DNA of 64,000 bases from Ectopseudomonas composti (GTDB taxonomy: Bacteria; Pseudomonadota; Gammaproteobacteria; Pseudomonadales; Pseudomonadaceae): assembly GCF_900115475.1 (NCBI RefSeq), contig NZ_FOWP01000016.1, forward strand, positions 62,001-126,000, read 5' to 3'. The position numbers were made by a program, and so were the translations under genes. The notes under the pieces are model-generated. The model was not told the DNA's origin. It saw only the letters and a list, made by a program, of their open reading frames with translations, and searched no databases. Shown here one piece after another: positions 53,820-61,841 of the stretch; the stretch's first letter is position 1; each line of letters starts with the position of its first letter.

Positions 53820-53870
53820 GTAGGGCGGGTGTAACCCGCCAATCACCCTGGCGGGTTGCACCCGTCCTAC
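53820..53870. repeat. Inverted repeat GTAGGGCGGGTGTAACCCGCC
   Basis: Same type as 51916-51970: two mirrored arms with a seven-base centre, ending CCCGTCCTAC. Confidence 0.7.
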
Positions 53871-53885
53871 GGCTTGTCGCCATTT

Positions 53886-53939
53886 ACACCTTCATTCAAT
53901 ACAATATATAAAAATACATATTGTATTAAATGAAGGTGT
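53886..53939. promoter_or_regulatory. Large AT-rich palindromic operator of the arsR-yeeE operon
   Basis: Two 25-bp arms (53886-53910 and 53915-53939) are complementary except at two positions and are separated by AAAA. The core is CAATACAATAT. It ends 3 bp before the ArsR start codon, so binding there would block the operon promoter. BigR/SqrR-type repressors bind AT-rich palindromes in this position. Confidence 0.8.
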
Positions 53940-53942
53940 CCC

Positions 53943-54257
53943 ATGGCTGAGTCCATCGATATCCAGCAACTACGCGCCAATGCCGATGCGGCCGGGCAAC
54001 TGCTCAAGGCGCTGGCCAATCCGGATCGTCTGCTGCTGCTTTGCCAGCTGTCGCAGGGTGAGCGCAATGTCAGCGAACTGGAGACCTTGCTCGGTATCCA
54101 GCAACCGACGCTGTCCCAGCAACTGGCGGTGCTGCGCCGCGAGGGGCTGGTGGAAACCCGCCGCGACGGCAAGCAGATCTTCTATCGCATCAGCAGTCCG
54201 GCGGCGCTGGCGGTGATCGAGACGCTCTACCGTCTGTTCTGCGAGGGCCGGCAATGA
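53943..54257 (+). CDS. ArsR-family repressor, BigR/SqrR-like
   Basis: 104 aa winged-helix protein: LLKALANPDRLLLLCQLSQGE, NVSELETLLGIQQPTLSQQLAVLRREGLV (recognition helix), DGKQIFYRIS. It has two cysteines, Cys34 and Cys100. They correspond to the pair that forms a (poly)sulfide-linked bridge in BigR and SqrR. There is no metal-binding CxC motif of the ArsR/SmtB type. It likely senses reactive sulfur and represses its own operon via the palindrome immediately upstream. Stop overlaps the next ATG. Confidence 0.88.
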   Translation: MAESIDIQQLRANADAAGQLLKALANPDRLLLLCQLSQGERNVSELETLLGIQQPTLSQQLAVLRREGLVETRRDGKQIFYRISSPAALAVIETLYRLFCEGRQ

Positions 54258-54688
54258 GTATCGACTGGGTTAATTTCACGCCTTGGAGCGCCCTCGCTGG
54301 TGGCGCGTTGATCGGCCTGGCGGCGTCCGTGTTCGCCCTGGCCAATGGTCGTGTGGCCGGTATCAGTGGCTTGCTCGGCAGCTTGCTGCAGCGCGGGGGC
54401 GAAGAGCGTGGCGAGAAGGGCGCCTTTATCCTGGGGCTGCTGCTGGCGCCGCTGCTCTGGGGGATTTCCGCCGACTTGCCAGCGATTCACTTCGAGACCG
54501 GTAGCCTGGGGCTGATCGTGGCCGGCGTACTGGTCGGTGTCGGCACCCGCTACGGTTCGGGCTGCACCAGTGGCCATGGCGTCTGCGGTATTTCCCGCCT
54601 GTCACCGCGTTCGTTGGCGGCGACTTTGTGCTTCATGGCGGCGGGTTTCGCCACGGTATTTGTCCTGCGTCATCTGTTGCGAGGTTGA
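54254..54688 (+). CDS. YeeE/YedE family sulfur transport protein
   Basis: 144 aa, about four membrane segments. The conserved motif GSGCTSGHGVCGISRLSPRSL carries the two cysteines of the YeeE/YedE (DUF395, PmpA) family. Members bring thiosulfate or another sulfur compound through the membrane. It is half-length and likely pairs with the next gene product. Overlaps the arsR stop (ATGA). Confidence 0.9.
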   Translation: MSIDWVNFTPWSALAGGALIGLAASVFALANGRVAGISGLLGSLLQRGGEERGEKGAFILGLLLAPLLWGISADLPAIHFETGSLGLIVAGVLVGVGTRYGSGCTSGHGVCGISRLSPRSLAATLCFMAAGFATVFVLRHLLRG

Positions 54689-54690
54689 AC

Positions 54691-55110
54691 ATGGCCAGAC
54701 TCAGTGCATTCGTTTGCGGCCTGCTGTTTGGCCTCGGCCTGTTGCTGGCGGGCATGGCCGACCCCGGCAAGGTGCTGGCCTTCCTCGATCTGGCCGGTCA
54801 CTGGGACCCGTCGCTGGCGCTGGTGATGGCTGGTGCGATTGGCGTAGCGGCGTTGCCGTTGAACCTGGCGCAACGGCGCGGCAAAGCCCTGCTCGGTGGC
54901 GCCATGCAGTTGCCGACGCGACGCGATCTGGATGCGCGGCTGATCGGCGGTAGCCTGTTGTTCGGCGTCGGCTGGGGCATCGCCGGCATCTGTCCGGGGC
55001 CGGCCTTGGCCGTCCTGCTGACCGGGCACTGGCAGGCGGCGCTGTTCGTGGCGGCGATGCTTGCCGGAATGCTGATCTTTACCGCGCTGGAGGGCCGGCG
55101 CGGGCGTTGA
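54691..55110 (+). CDS. Second YeeE/YedE-type (DUF6691) membrane protein
   Basis: 139 aa from ATG 54691, three bases after the previous stop. Four hydrophobic segments; LLAGMADPGKVLAFLDLAG and GWGIAGICPGPALAVLL are the usual signatures, the latter with a single Cys. Partner of the preceding half-transporter (PmpA/PmpB-like). Confidence 0.9.
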   Translation: MARLSAFVCGLLFGLGLLLAGMADPGKVLAFLDLAGHWDPSLALVMAGAIGVAALPLNLAQRRGKALLGGAMQLPTRRDLDARLIGGSLLFGVGWGIAGICPGPALAVLLTGHWQAALFVAAMLAGMLIFTALEGRRGR

Positions 55111-55124
55111 CCTGGACAACCTCG

Positions 55125-55313
55125 ATGAACGCCAATGTTGGAACGCTGGACCGTAGCTTGCGCATCGCCGCAGGGCTGATCCTCATCGCGCTGAGCCTGG
55201 CCGGTGTCATCGGCCTGTGGGGCTGGATCTGCGTGGTGCCGCTGGCCACCGGTATCTTCCGCTTCTGCCCGGCTTATCCGCTGCTGGGGATCAATACCTG
55301 CAAGATGAAGTGA
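55125..55313 (+). CDS. DUF2892 (YgaP-type) small membrane protein
   Basis: 62 aa from ATG 55125 (MNANVGTLDRSLRIAAGLIL); a TTG at 55107, overlapping the previous stop, is an alternative. Two membrane helices and a Cys-containing end FRFCPAYPLLGINTCKMK. The domain is the membrane part of the rhodanese YgaP and often sits in sulfur operons. Last gene of the operon; a terminator follows 25 bp later. Confidence 0.85.
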   Translation: MNANVGTLDRSLRIAAGLILIALSLAGVIGLWGWICVVPLATGIFRFCPAYPLLGINTCKMK

Positions 55314-55338
55314 AGCCTGTGCGCCTGTGCAGGTGAAC

Positions 55339-55368
55339 GAAAACGCCCGGCACAGGCCGGGCGTTTTC
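55339..55368. terminator. Bidirectional terminator
   Basis: GAAAACGCCCGG, six-base loop CACAGG, and CCGGGCGTTTTC. Serves the sulfur operon and the convergent aguA transcript. Confidence 0.9.
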
Positions 55369-55397
55369 ATGGTTACTTCTACATCGAGCCATCAGGT

Positions 55398-56504
55398 TCA
55401 GGCACCTTGCGGCGCCGGTTGCTGCTGGGTGATGCAGTGGATATTGCCGCCGCCCAGGAGAATCTCGCGGCCCGGCACCATCACCACGCGATGCTCGGGG
55501 AAGATGCGCTGGAGGATGGCGCGGGCTTCTTCGTCCTTCGGATCATCGAAGCTCGGCGCGACGATGCCGCCGTTGACGATGAGGAAGTTGACGTAGGAGC
55601 CGGCCAGGCGTACTTCCGGGCTGCGCTCTTGGCTGCCATCGACGATGTCGACACCCGCACACTCTTCGGCAGTGGCATGAATCGGGCCGGGAATCGGCAT
55701 CTTGTGCACGGTCAGCTGACGGCCCTTGGCATCGCGCGCGTTTTCCAGCACGCGCATGGCGGCCTGGCAGCGCGGGTAGTTGGGGTCGTTCGCATCGTCG
55801 GTCCAGGCCAGCAGCACTTCGCCGGGGCGCACGTAGCAGCAGAAGTTGTCGATGTGGCCGTCGGTCTCGTCGTTGTACAGGCCGTCCGGCAGCCAGATCA
55901 CCGTGTCGATGGCCAGATGCTCGCGTAACACGGCTTCGATCTCTTCACGGGTCAGGTGCGGGTTGCGGTTCTTGTTCAGCAGGCACTCTTCGGTGGTGAT
56001 CAGGGTGCCTTCGCCATCGACATGGATCGAGCCACCTTCGAGCACGAAGCCTTCGGTGCGGTAGCGCTTGCAGCCTTCGATCTCGAGAATCTTGCGTGCC
56101 ACCTGGTCGTCACGCAGCCATGGCCAGTACAGACCGCCATCGAAACCGCCCCAGGCATTGAATGCCCAGTCCACACCGCGCACTTCGCCGTTGGCGTTGG
56201 TGACGAAGGTCGGGCCGGTGTCGCGTACCCAGGCGTCATCGGTGGTGATTTCCACCAGGCGAATGTTGGCGTCGTCCAGGCGCGCGCGGGCGTTCTCGTA
56301 CTGCGCCGCAGATACGCAGACGGTTACCGGTTCGAACTGGGCAATGGCCTTGGCCACGGCGGCGAATGCGGCCTGCGCCGGCTTGCCGCCATTGCGCCAG
56401 TTGTCCGGGCGCTCGGGCCAGACCATCCAGGTCTGGCTGTGCGCTGCCCACTCGGCGGGCATGTGGAAACCATCGGCGCGTGGCGTGGTGTTCAGCGTGG
56501 TCAT
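55398..56504 (-). CDS. aguA: Agmatine deiminase
   Basis: 368 aa from the ATG ending at 56504 (MTTLNTTPRADGFHMPAEW), the same length as the P. aeruginosa enzyme; an upstream extension in frame was rejected. It converts agmatine to N-carbamoylputrescine. Active-site Cys357 is in GGGNIHCITQQQ; WVRDTGPTFV, NETDGHIDN hold other catalytic residues of the PAD fold. It follows aguB across a REP-like element. Confidence 0.97.
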   Translation of the reverse strand: MTTLNTTPRADGFHMPAEWAAHSQTWMVWPERPDNWRNGGKPAQAAFAAVAKAIAQFEPVTVCVSAAQYENARARLDDANIRLVEITTDDAWVRDTGPTFVTNANGEVRGVDWAFNAWGGFDGGLYWPWLRDDQVARKILEIEGCKRYRTEGFVLEGGSIHVDGEGTLITTEECLLNKNRNPHLTREEIEAVLREHLAIDTVIWLPDGLYNDETDGHIDNFCCYVRPGEVLLAWTDDANDPNYPRCQAAMRVLENARDAKGRQLTVHKMPIPGPIHATAEECAGVDIVDGSQERSPEVRLAGSYVNFLIVNGGIVAPSFDDPKDEEARAILQRIFPEHRVVMVPGREILLGGGNIHCITQQQPAPQGA

Positions 56505-56515
56505 ATTTCGCTTCC

Positions 56516-56574
56516 GTAGGGTGCGCCATGCGCACCGGCAAAGTGTTTGAAGGGCTAGGTGCGCACAGCGCACC

Positions 56575-56578
<4 letters not shown>
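56516..56578. repeat. REP-like element between aguB and aguA
   Basis: GTAGGGTGCGCCATGCGCACC, spacer, then GGTGCGCACAGCGCACCCTAC. The inner end of the repeat contains the TAG stop codon of aguB on the minus strand. Confidence 0.7.
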
Positions 56579-57459
<881 letters not shown>

Positions 57460-57561
57460 AAAGCACCTCTTGGCTGGTTCGCAGGCCTGTCCGGATTCGC
57501 CGGAGGCCTTTTCGGAGTGCCATGGCTGTACATCGACCAGGGCGGGATGGTCGATTTATAT

Positions 57562-57626
57562 TCGATAAATATCGATATTAGAAGGTGTTATTTGTCGGAT
57601 CTTTGAAATTAATTCGATTTTTATCG
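57562..57626. promoter_or_regulatory. Candidate AguR operator upstream of aguBA
   Basis: Two similar inverted repeats in a strongly AT-rich patch: TCGATA-AA-TATCGA (57562-57575) and CGAT-TTTT-ATCG (57615-57626). The patch separates the TetR gene from aguB, where AguR acts in P. aeruginosa. The assignment is by position and symmetry. Confidence 0.5.
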
Positions 57627-57715
57627 TATTTATGAGCCGGAAAACCGTAGGGCGTCGCGGGGCCGTCTAGGTTGTGTGAATCAGACTCCGGTTGTCGATG
57701 CGTCAGCGGTGCACC

Positions 57716-58360
57716 CTAGGAGATAAGCGGAGTGGTCCGTTTCGGCAGGGCTGCGGGCAGGTAGAGGCCCAGATAAGCGTCGAAAACGCGCATGCCTTCT
57801 TCGGCCAGGCGTGGAGTGATCTCTCCGTGCAGTTGCACGGAGCGGGCATAGACGCGGTCGCCCAGGGACATGGCCAGGGTAAATACGTCGATATCCATCG
57901 GCAATTGCGGCAGGGGGAAGTGTCGTTCGAACAGCGCTCGCATCAATCGACCCAGTTCCAGATCGTGCTGGTGGTCGGCCTGGGTCACCTCGGCCAGGCC
58001 ATGCTGCGCCAGGATCAGTTGGCGAGCGGCGGCGTCCTCGGCGTAGATGCTCAGCATGCGCTGTTCAACCAGGCGCGAGAGATCGTGCCAGGTGCGCAAT
58101 GCCGCGTGGTCGACCGGCTCCAGCAGGCTGCCGCGAAAGGCCGCATGCACGTCGGCGGTCAGCCCTTCGAGCAGGGCCGGCACGCTGGCGAAGAAGTGGT
58201 ACACCGACGACGGTGGAATACCCGCGCGCTCGGCCACCGTGTAGATCGACAGGTTGGCCATGCCTTGCTCGGCCAGCAGTTCGCGGGCGGCGCTGAGGAT
58301 GACGGCGATGCGGGCTTGGCTGCTGGCGCGCGGCTTGCGGGGGCTGGCGGGGCGCGACAT
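57716..58360 (-). CDS. aguR: TetR-family regulator, likely AguR
   Basis: 214 aa. Residues 15-65 are the TetR helix-turn-helix (ILSAARELLAEQGMANLSIYTVAERAGIPPSSVYHFF). The ligand domain is unremarkable. It lies directly upstream of aguBA, as AguR, which represses aguBA and is released by agmatine or N-carbamoylputrescine in P. aeruginosa. The function assignment rests on this synteny. Confidence 0.85.
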   Translation of the reverse strand: MSRPASPRKPRASSQARIAVILSAARELLAEQGMANLSIYTVAERAGIPPSSVYHFFASVPALLEGLTADVHAAFRGSLLEPVDHAALRTWHDLSRLVEQRMLSIYAEDAAARQLILAQHGLAEVTQADHQHDLELGRLMRALFERHFPLPQLPMDIDVFTLAMSLGDRVYARSVQLHGEITPRLAEEGMRVFDAYLGLYLPAALPKRTTPLIS

Positions 58361-58435
58361 GGCGGGGCTCCTCGTGGGTCGAGGCGCTATTGGACGTCAG
58401 CAGGTGGCGGCGAGGCAAGCCTCGCCGCACAACCC

Positions 58436-59494
58436 TCAACTACCGTCGCGGAACCGCTGCCAGACGTTGCTGCGCACTTGTGCGTGTTTCTCCGACAGCA
58501 CTTCCAGTGGATACAGGCGGCGCTTGGTGTCCTGATCCGGGTACAGGCCGGGTTGTGCCAGCAGGGCGCTGTCGATGAATTGCGCCGAGTCGGCATTGCC
58601 GTTGGGGTAGAGCGTCTCGGCGGTGATCTGGGCGATCACCTGCGGCTGCATCAGGTAGTCGATGAAGCGGTGGGCGAGATCCGGGCGGGCGGCGTTAGCG
58701 GGAATCACCAGGTTGTCGATGAACAATACCGAGCCTTCATCCGGCACCACGAAGCTGACCGGTTGGCCGGCCTGCGCCGCGGCGAGGGCGTCACCGACCC
58801 AGGCCATGGCCAGGCACAGGCGACCGTTGTTGAGATCTTCGATATAGCGCTCGCTGTCGACGTAGCGCAGGTTCGGGCGCAGTGCTTCGAGCACGTTGCC
58901 GGCGCGTTCGATGCGGCTCGGCGCGCTGCGAGCGAGGCTGCGGCCCTGGTAGTTGAGCAGCAGTGACAGGGTTTCATCCGGCGCATCCAGCACGCTGATG
59001 CCGCAGCTGGCCAGGCGCTTGCTCTGCTCGGCGTCGAACAGCAGGCTCCAGCTATGCGGCAGCGGCCCGCCATAGGCGGCCTCGGCCTGTGGCGTGTTGA
59101 TTGCCAGGCCGACCGCGCCCCACAGGTAAGGCACGGCGTGACGATTCTGTGGGTCGACCGCAGCCAGCTTGCTCAGCAACTGCTTATCCAGATGCGTGCG
59201 GTTGGGCAGCAGGTTGAAATCCAGCGGACGGATTCGACCGCTGGCGATCAGTCCTGGCAGGTCATTGTGCGAAGGGACGGCGATATCGATGGGTTGGCCG
59301 CTGCTCAGGGCAGCGCCCAGCTCTTCTGCGCTAGCGAAGGTGTGGTACTCGACCTCGATGCCGGTGTCGCGGGTGAAGTTTTCCAGTACCTGCGGCGCGA
59401 TGTAGTCGTTCCAGTTGTAGACCCTAATGCTGTCGGCGGCCTGGGCCAGGCTGGAGATCAGGCCTAGCAGGACGGCGGCAAAAACGCGTTGCAT
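58436..59494 (-). CDS. Periplasmic polyamine-binding protein
   Basis: 352 aa from the ATG ending at 59494, with GGGGAGCT upstream; an in-frame start nine codons earlier spoils the signal peptide. Signal peptide ends AQA before ADSIRVYNWNDYIAP. The PotF/SpuD-type fold has TGIEVEYHTFASAEELGA and VPSHNDLPGLIASG. It corresponds to the binding-protein gene next to aguR in P. aeruginosa (PA0295). No permease genes are adjacent, so it must join a transporter encoded elsewhere. Confidence 0.9.
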   Translation of the reverse strand: MQRVFAAVLLGLISSLAQAADSIRVYNWNDYIAPQVLENFTRDTGIEVEYHTFASAEELGAALSSGQPIDIAVPSHNDLPGLIASGRIRPLDFNLLPNRTHLDKQLLSKLAAVDPQNRHAVPYLWGAVGLAINTPQAEAAYGGPLPHSWSLLFDAEQSKRLASCGISVLDAPDETLSLLLNYQGRSLARSAPSRIERAGNVLEALRPNLRYVDSERYIEDLNNGRLCLAMAWVGDALAAAQAGQPVSFVVPDEGSVLFIDNLVIPANAARPDLAHRFIDYLMQPQVIAQITAETLYPNGNADSAQFIDSALLAQPGLYPDQDTKRRLYPLEVLSEKHAQVRSNVWQRFRDGS

Positions 59495-59634
59495 GAGTAG
59501 CTCCCCGATGGATGAAGGCAACAGTATCCGGTGGCCCTGGCCGCCGGAGGTTGATTCATGTCAGCGGAATCGCCGTGCGGCGCGCCGCTGGCCCCGGCGC
59601 AGAGCGCTGGAGCAGGCAGTTGGCAGGCAAAAAG

Positions 59635-59656
59635 AAGCCGGCTCTGTGGCCGGCTT
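59635..59656 (-). terminator. spuI terminator
   Basis: On the minus strand AAGCCGGC, six-base loop, GCCGGCTT followed by CTTTTTGCC. Confidence 0.85.
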
Positions 59657-59664
59657 TCTCGGTG

Positions 59665-61044
59665 TTACACGGTATGCAGGTACCAGTTGTACTCGAGGTC
59701 GGAGATGGTGGTCTCGAACTCCTCCAGCTCGGCTTCCTTACACGCGACGAAGATGTCGATGTACTTGGGATCGATGTACTTGTTCAGCACTTCGCTGTCG
59801 TCCAGCTCGCGCAGGGCATCGCGCAGGTTGTTCGGCAGGCTCTGTTCAAGTTGTTCGTAGGAGTTGCCTTCGATCGGCTCTCCTGGCTCGATCTGGTTGG
59901 TCAGGCCGTGGTGAATACCGGCGAGGATCGACGCCAGCATCAGGTAGGGATTGGCGTCGGCGCCGGCCACGCGATGTTCGATGCGCACGGCATCCGGGCT
60001 GCCGGTGGGGATGCGAACGGCCACAGTACGGTTGTCCAGCGCCCAGCTTGGCGCATTGGGCACGTAGAACTGTGCACCGAAGCGGCGATAGGAGTTGACG
60101 TTGGGGCAGAGGAAGGCCATCGACGCGGCCATGGTGTCGAGGATGCCGCCCACGGCATGGCGCAGCGAGGTGTTCTCCAGCGGATCTTCGGCCGCGAAGA
60201 TGTTCTTGCCGGTCTTCTTGTCGAGCAGCGAGATGTGCACGTGCAGGCCGTTGCCCGCCTGGCCCGGATAGGGCTTGGCCATGAAGGTGGAATCCATCTC
60301 ATGGTCGTAGGCGATGTTCTTGATCAGGCGCTTGAGCAGCAGCGCGTAGTCGCAGGCCTTGATGGCGTCTTCGACGTGGTGCAGGTTGACCTCGAATTGC
60401 GCCGGGGCGCTTTCCTTGACGATGGCGTCGGCCGGGATGTCCTGCTCCTTGGCGGCTTCGAGCATGTCCTGCAGGCAGTCGACGTACTCGTCGAGATCGT
60501 CGATCAGGTAGACCTGGGTCGAGTGCGGGCGCTTGCCGGAAATCGGCGAACGTGGCGGTTGCGGACGGCCGTTCACGTTCTCCTGGTCGATCAGGTAGAA
60601 CTCCAGTTCGAAGGCTGCGCAGATACGCAGGCCCAGTTCGTCGAACTTCTGTACCACCTGGCGCAATACCTCGCGCGGGTCGGCGAAGAAAGGCGTGCCG
60701 TCCAGCTCGTGCATGGTCATCAGCAGTTGCGCGGTCGGGCGCTTCTGCCAGGGTTCGTTGCACAGGGTATTGGGGATGGGGAAGCAGATACGGTCGGCGT
60801 CGCCGATGTCCAGGCCAAGGCCTGTGCTTTCGACGGTGGAGCCGTTGATGTCGAGTGCAAAGAGCGAGGCCGGCAGGTTGATACCTTTCTCGTACACCTT
60901 GTGAAGGGCGTTTCGATCGATGCGCTTGCCACGCACCACACCATTCATATCTGCAATAAGAAGGTCGACGAACTGGACCTCGGGATGTTCCTTGAGGAAC
61001 GCGTTCGCTTCGTTAAGCTGAACGGCACGCGGGGGTACCGACAT
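59665..61044 (-). CDS. spuI: Glutamylpolyamine synthetase SpuI
   Basis: 459 aa from the ATG ending at 61044 (MSVPPRAVQLNEANAF), glutamine-synthetase family. GS signatures: FELEFYLID, ESAPAQFEVNLHH, STFMAKPYPGQAGNGLHVHISL, RVAGADANPYLML. The substrate-specific residues differ from GlnA. It couples glutamate to polyamines for catabolism. Divergent from spuB across 797 bp, where P. aeruginosa has spuA. Confidence 0.93.
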   Translation of the reverse strand: MSVPPRAVQLNEANAFLKEHPEVQFVDLLIADMNGVVRGKRIDRNALHKVYEKGINLPASLFALDINGSTVESTGLGLDIGDADRICFPIPNTLCNEPWQKRPTAQLLMTMHELDGTPFFADPREVLRQVVQKFDELGLRICAAFELEFYLIDQENVNGRPQPPRSPISGKRPHSTQVYLIDDLDEYVDCLQDMLEAAKEQDIPADAIVKESAPAQFEVNLHHVEDAIKACDYALLLKRLIKNIAYDHEMDSTFMAKPYPGQAGNGLHVHISLLDKKTGKNIFAAEDPLENTSLRHAVGGILDTMAASMAFLCPNVNSYRRFGAQFYVPNAPSWALDNRTVAVRIPTGSPDAVRIEHRVAGADANPYLMLASILAGIHHGLTNQIEPGEPIEGNSYEQLEQSLPNNLRDALRELDDSEVLNKYIDPKYIDIFVACKEAELEEFETTISDLEYNWYLHTV

Positions 61045-61841
61045 GATGCAACACCTTTTTGTTAAATATATCAATCATGCGACTGCATGGGTGTGAGTCA
61101 ATCCGAAACGCACTTTACTGTCAAGCTGGCTCAATAGTGCCCTGTAGTGGGGCGTGATGGCCAATTTTGGGGCGTTTCAAGGCCTTTCAGGGTGCTCCAG
61201 GCGTTGATCTTTCAGGGTGCTCAGTGGGGTGTGTTCAATTTTTTACAGAGCTATTGTGTAAAAAAATGAACAAGGCTAAGCTCGGTTCAAACCCATAACA
61301 GCAATAATACGGGTGCCTCATGTTTTGCCTGCCGACCATCGGCGTCAGCGCTTGTGCCAGAATCACCGATCACGCTACCCCTGTCCTCGTTCGCGAGGTG
61401 GGCCTGCGCATCATGCGGGCTCCAGCGGTAGGCATGCCTGGCGGCGCGGCAATACAGCGGTCTATTTCCCCTGCGGCATCATCGCCGCTCGGCCTGTGCC
61501 ATCAGGCTTTTCGTTCACCCAATACCCTGCACGATAGCGTAGCTGGCTGCGCAGCGCTCTTTGCTGTGCGCGCTGGCTCGCGTCCTGCAGTAGCGAAATC
61601 CTTCGCCGGTTCTGTCGGGTTCGCGCTATGTCGCGACCTAGAGGCTTCGCGATCGACTGGCAAGGGTGGGCGATTTTCTTTCGGTGAAGTGCAACGCCGG
61701 GTGTCGGAGGTGTCGCACCCCTAGTAGCATCCACCCGAATATCTCGCCTTCTTCCAGGCCTTTGGTGAGGCTTGCAGGGAGAAGGCGGGGCAACGCTGAA
61801 CCAGCTATAACCCTAGTTGGTTCTACAACCCTGAGGTCTCT
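61045..61841. other. 797-bp gap between spuI and spuB
   Basis: No firmly supported gene. The part near spuI is AT-rich and holds the spuI promoter area (TTGACA and TTGACT on the minus strand). Two direct copies of CTTTCAGGGTGCTC lie at 61184-61197 and 61209-61222. An open frame of 134 codons at 61320-61724 begins with MFCLPTIGVSACARI, which recalls the start of SpuA/PuuD-type amidotransferases, but the rest does not resemble that family. A hairpin precedes spuB. Confidence 0.5.
61745..61787 (+). promoter_or_regulatory. Leader hairpin upstream of spuB
   Basis: CGCCTTCT pairs with AGAAGGCG, with partial inner pairing around AGGCCT and AGGCTT. It ends 54 bp before the spuB ATG. Could be the end of an upstream transcript or a leader structure; no T-run follows. 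Confidence 0.4.

Noticed and set aside
57692..58966. 424-codon open frame on the plus strand
   Set aside because: Runs through the TetR and polyamine-binding genes on the other strand and has no recognisable domain.
59512..61065. 517-codon open frame on the plus strand
   Set aside because: Antisense to spuI; GC-rich third positions of spuI keep it open.
61313..61537. 74-codon frame in the spuI-spuB gap
   Set aside because: Overlaps the 61320 frame in another phase, has no ribosome site and no family similarity.
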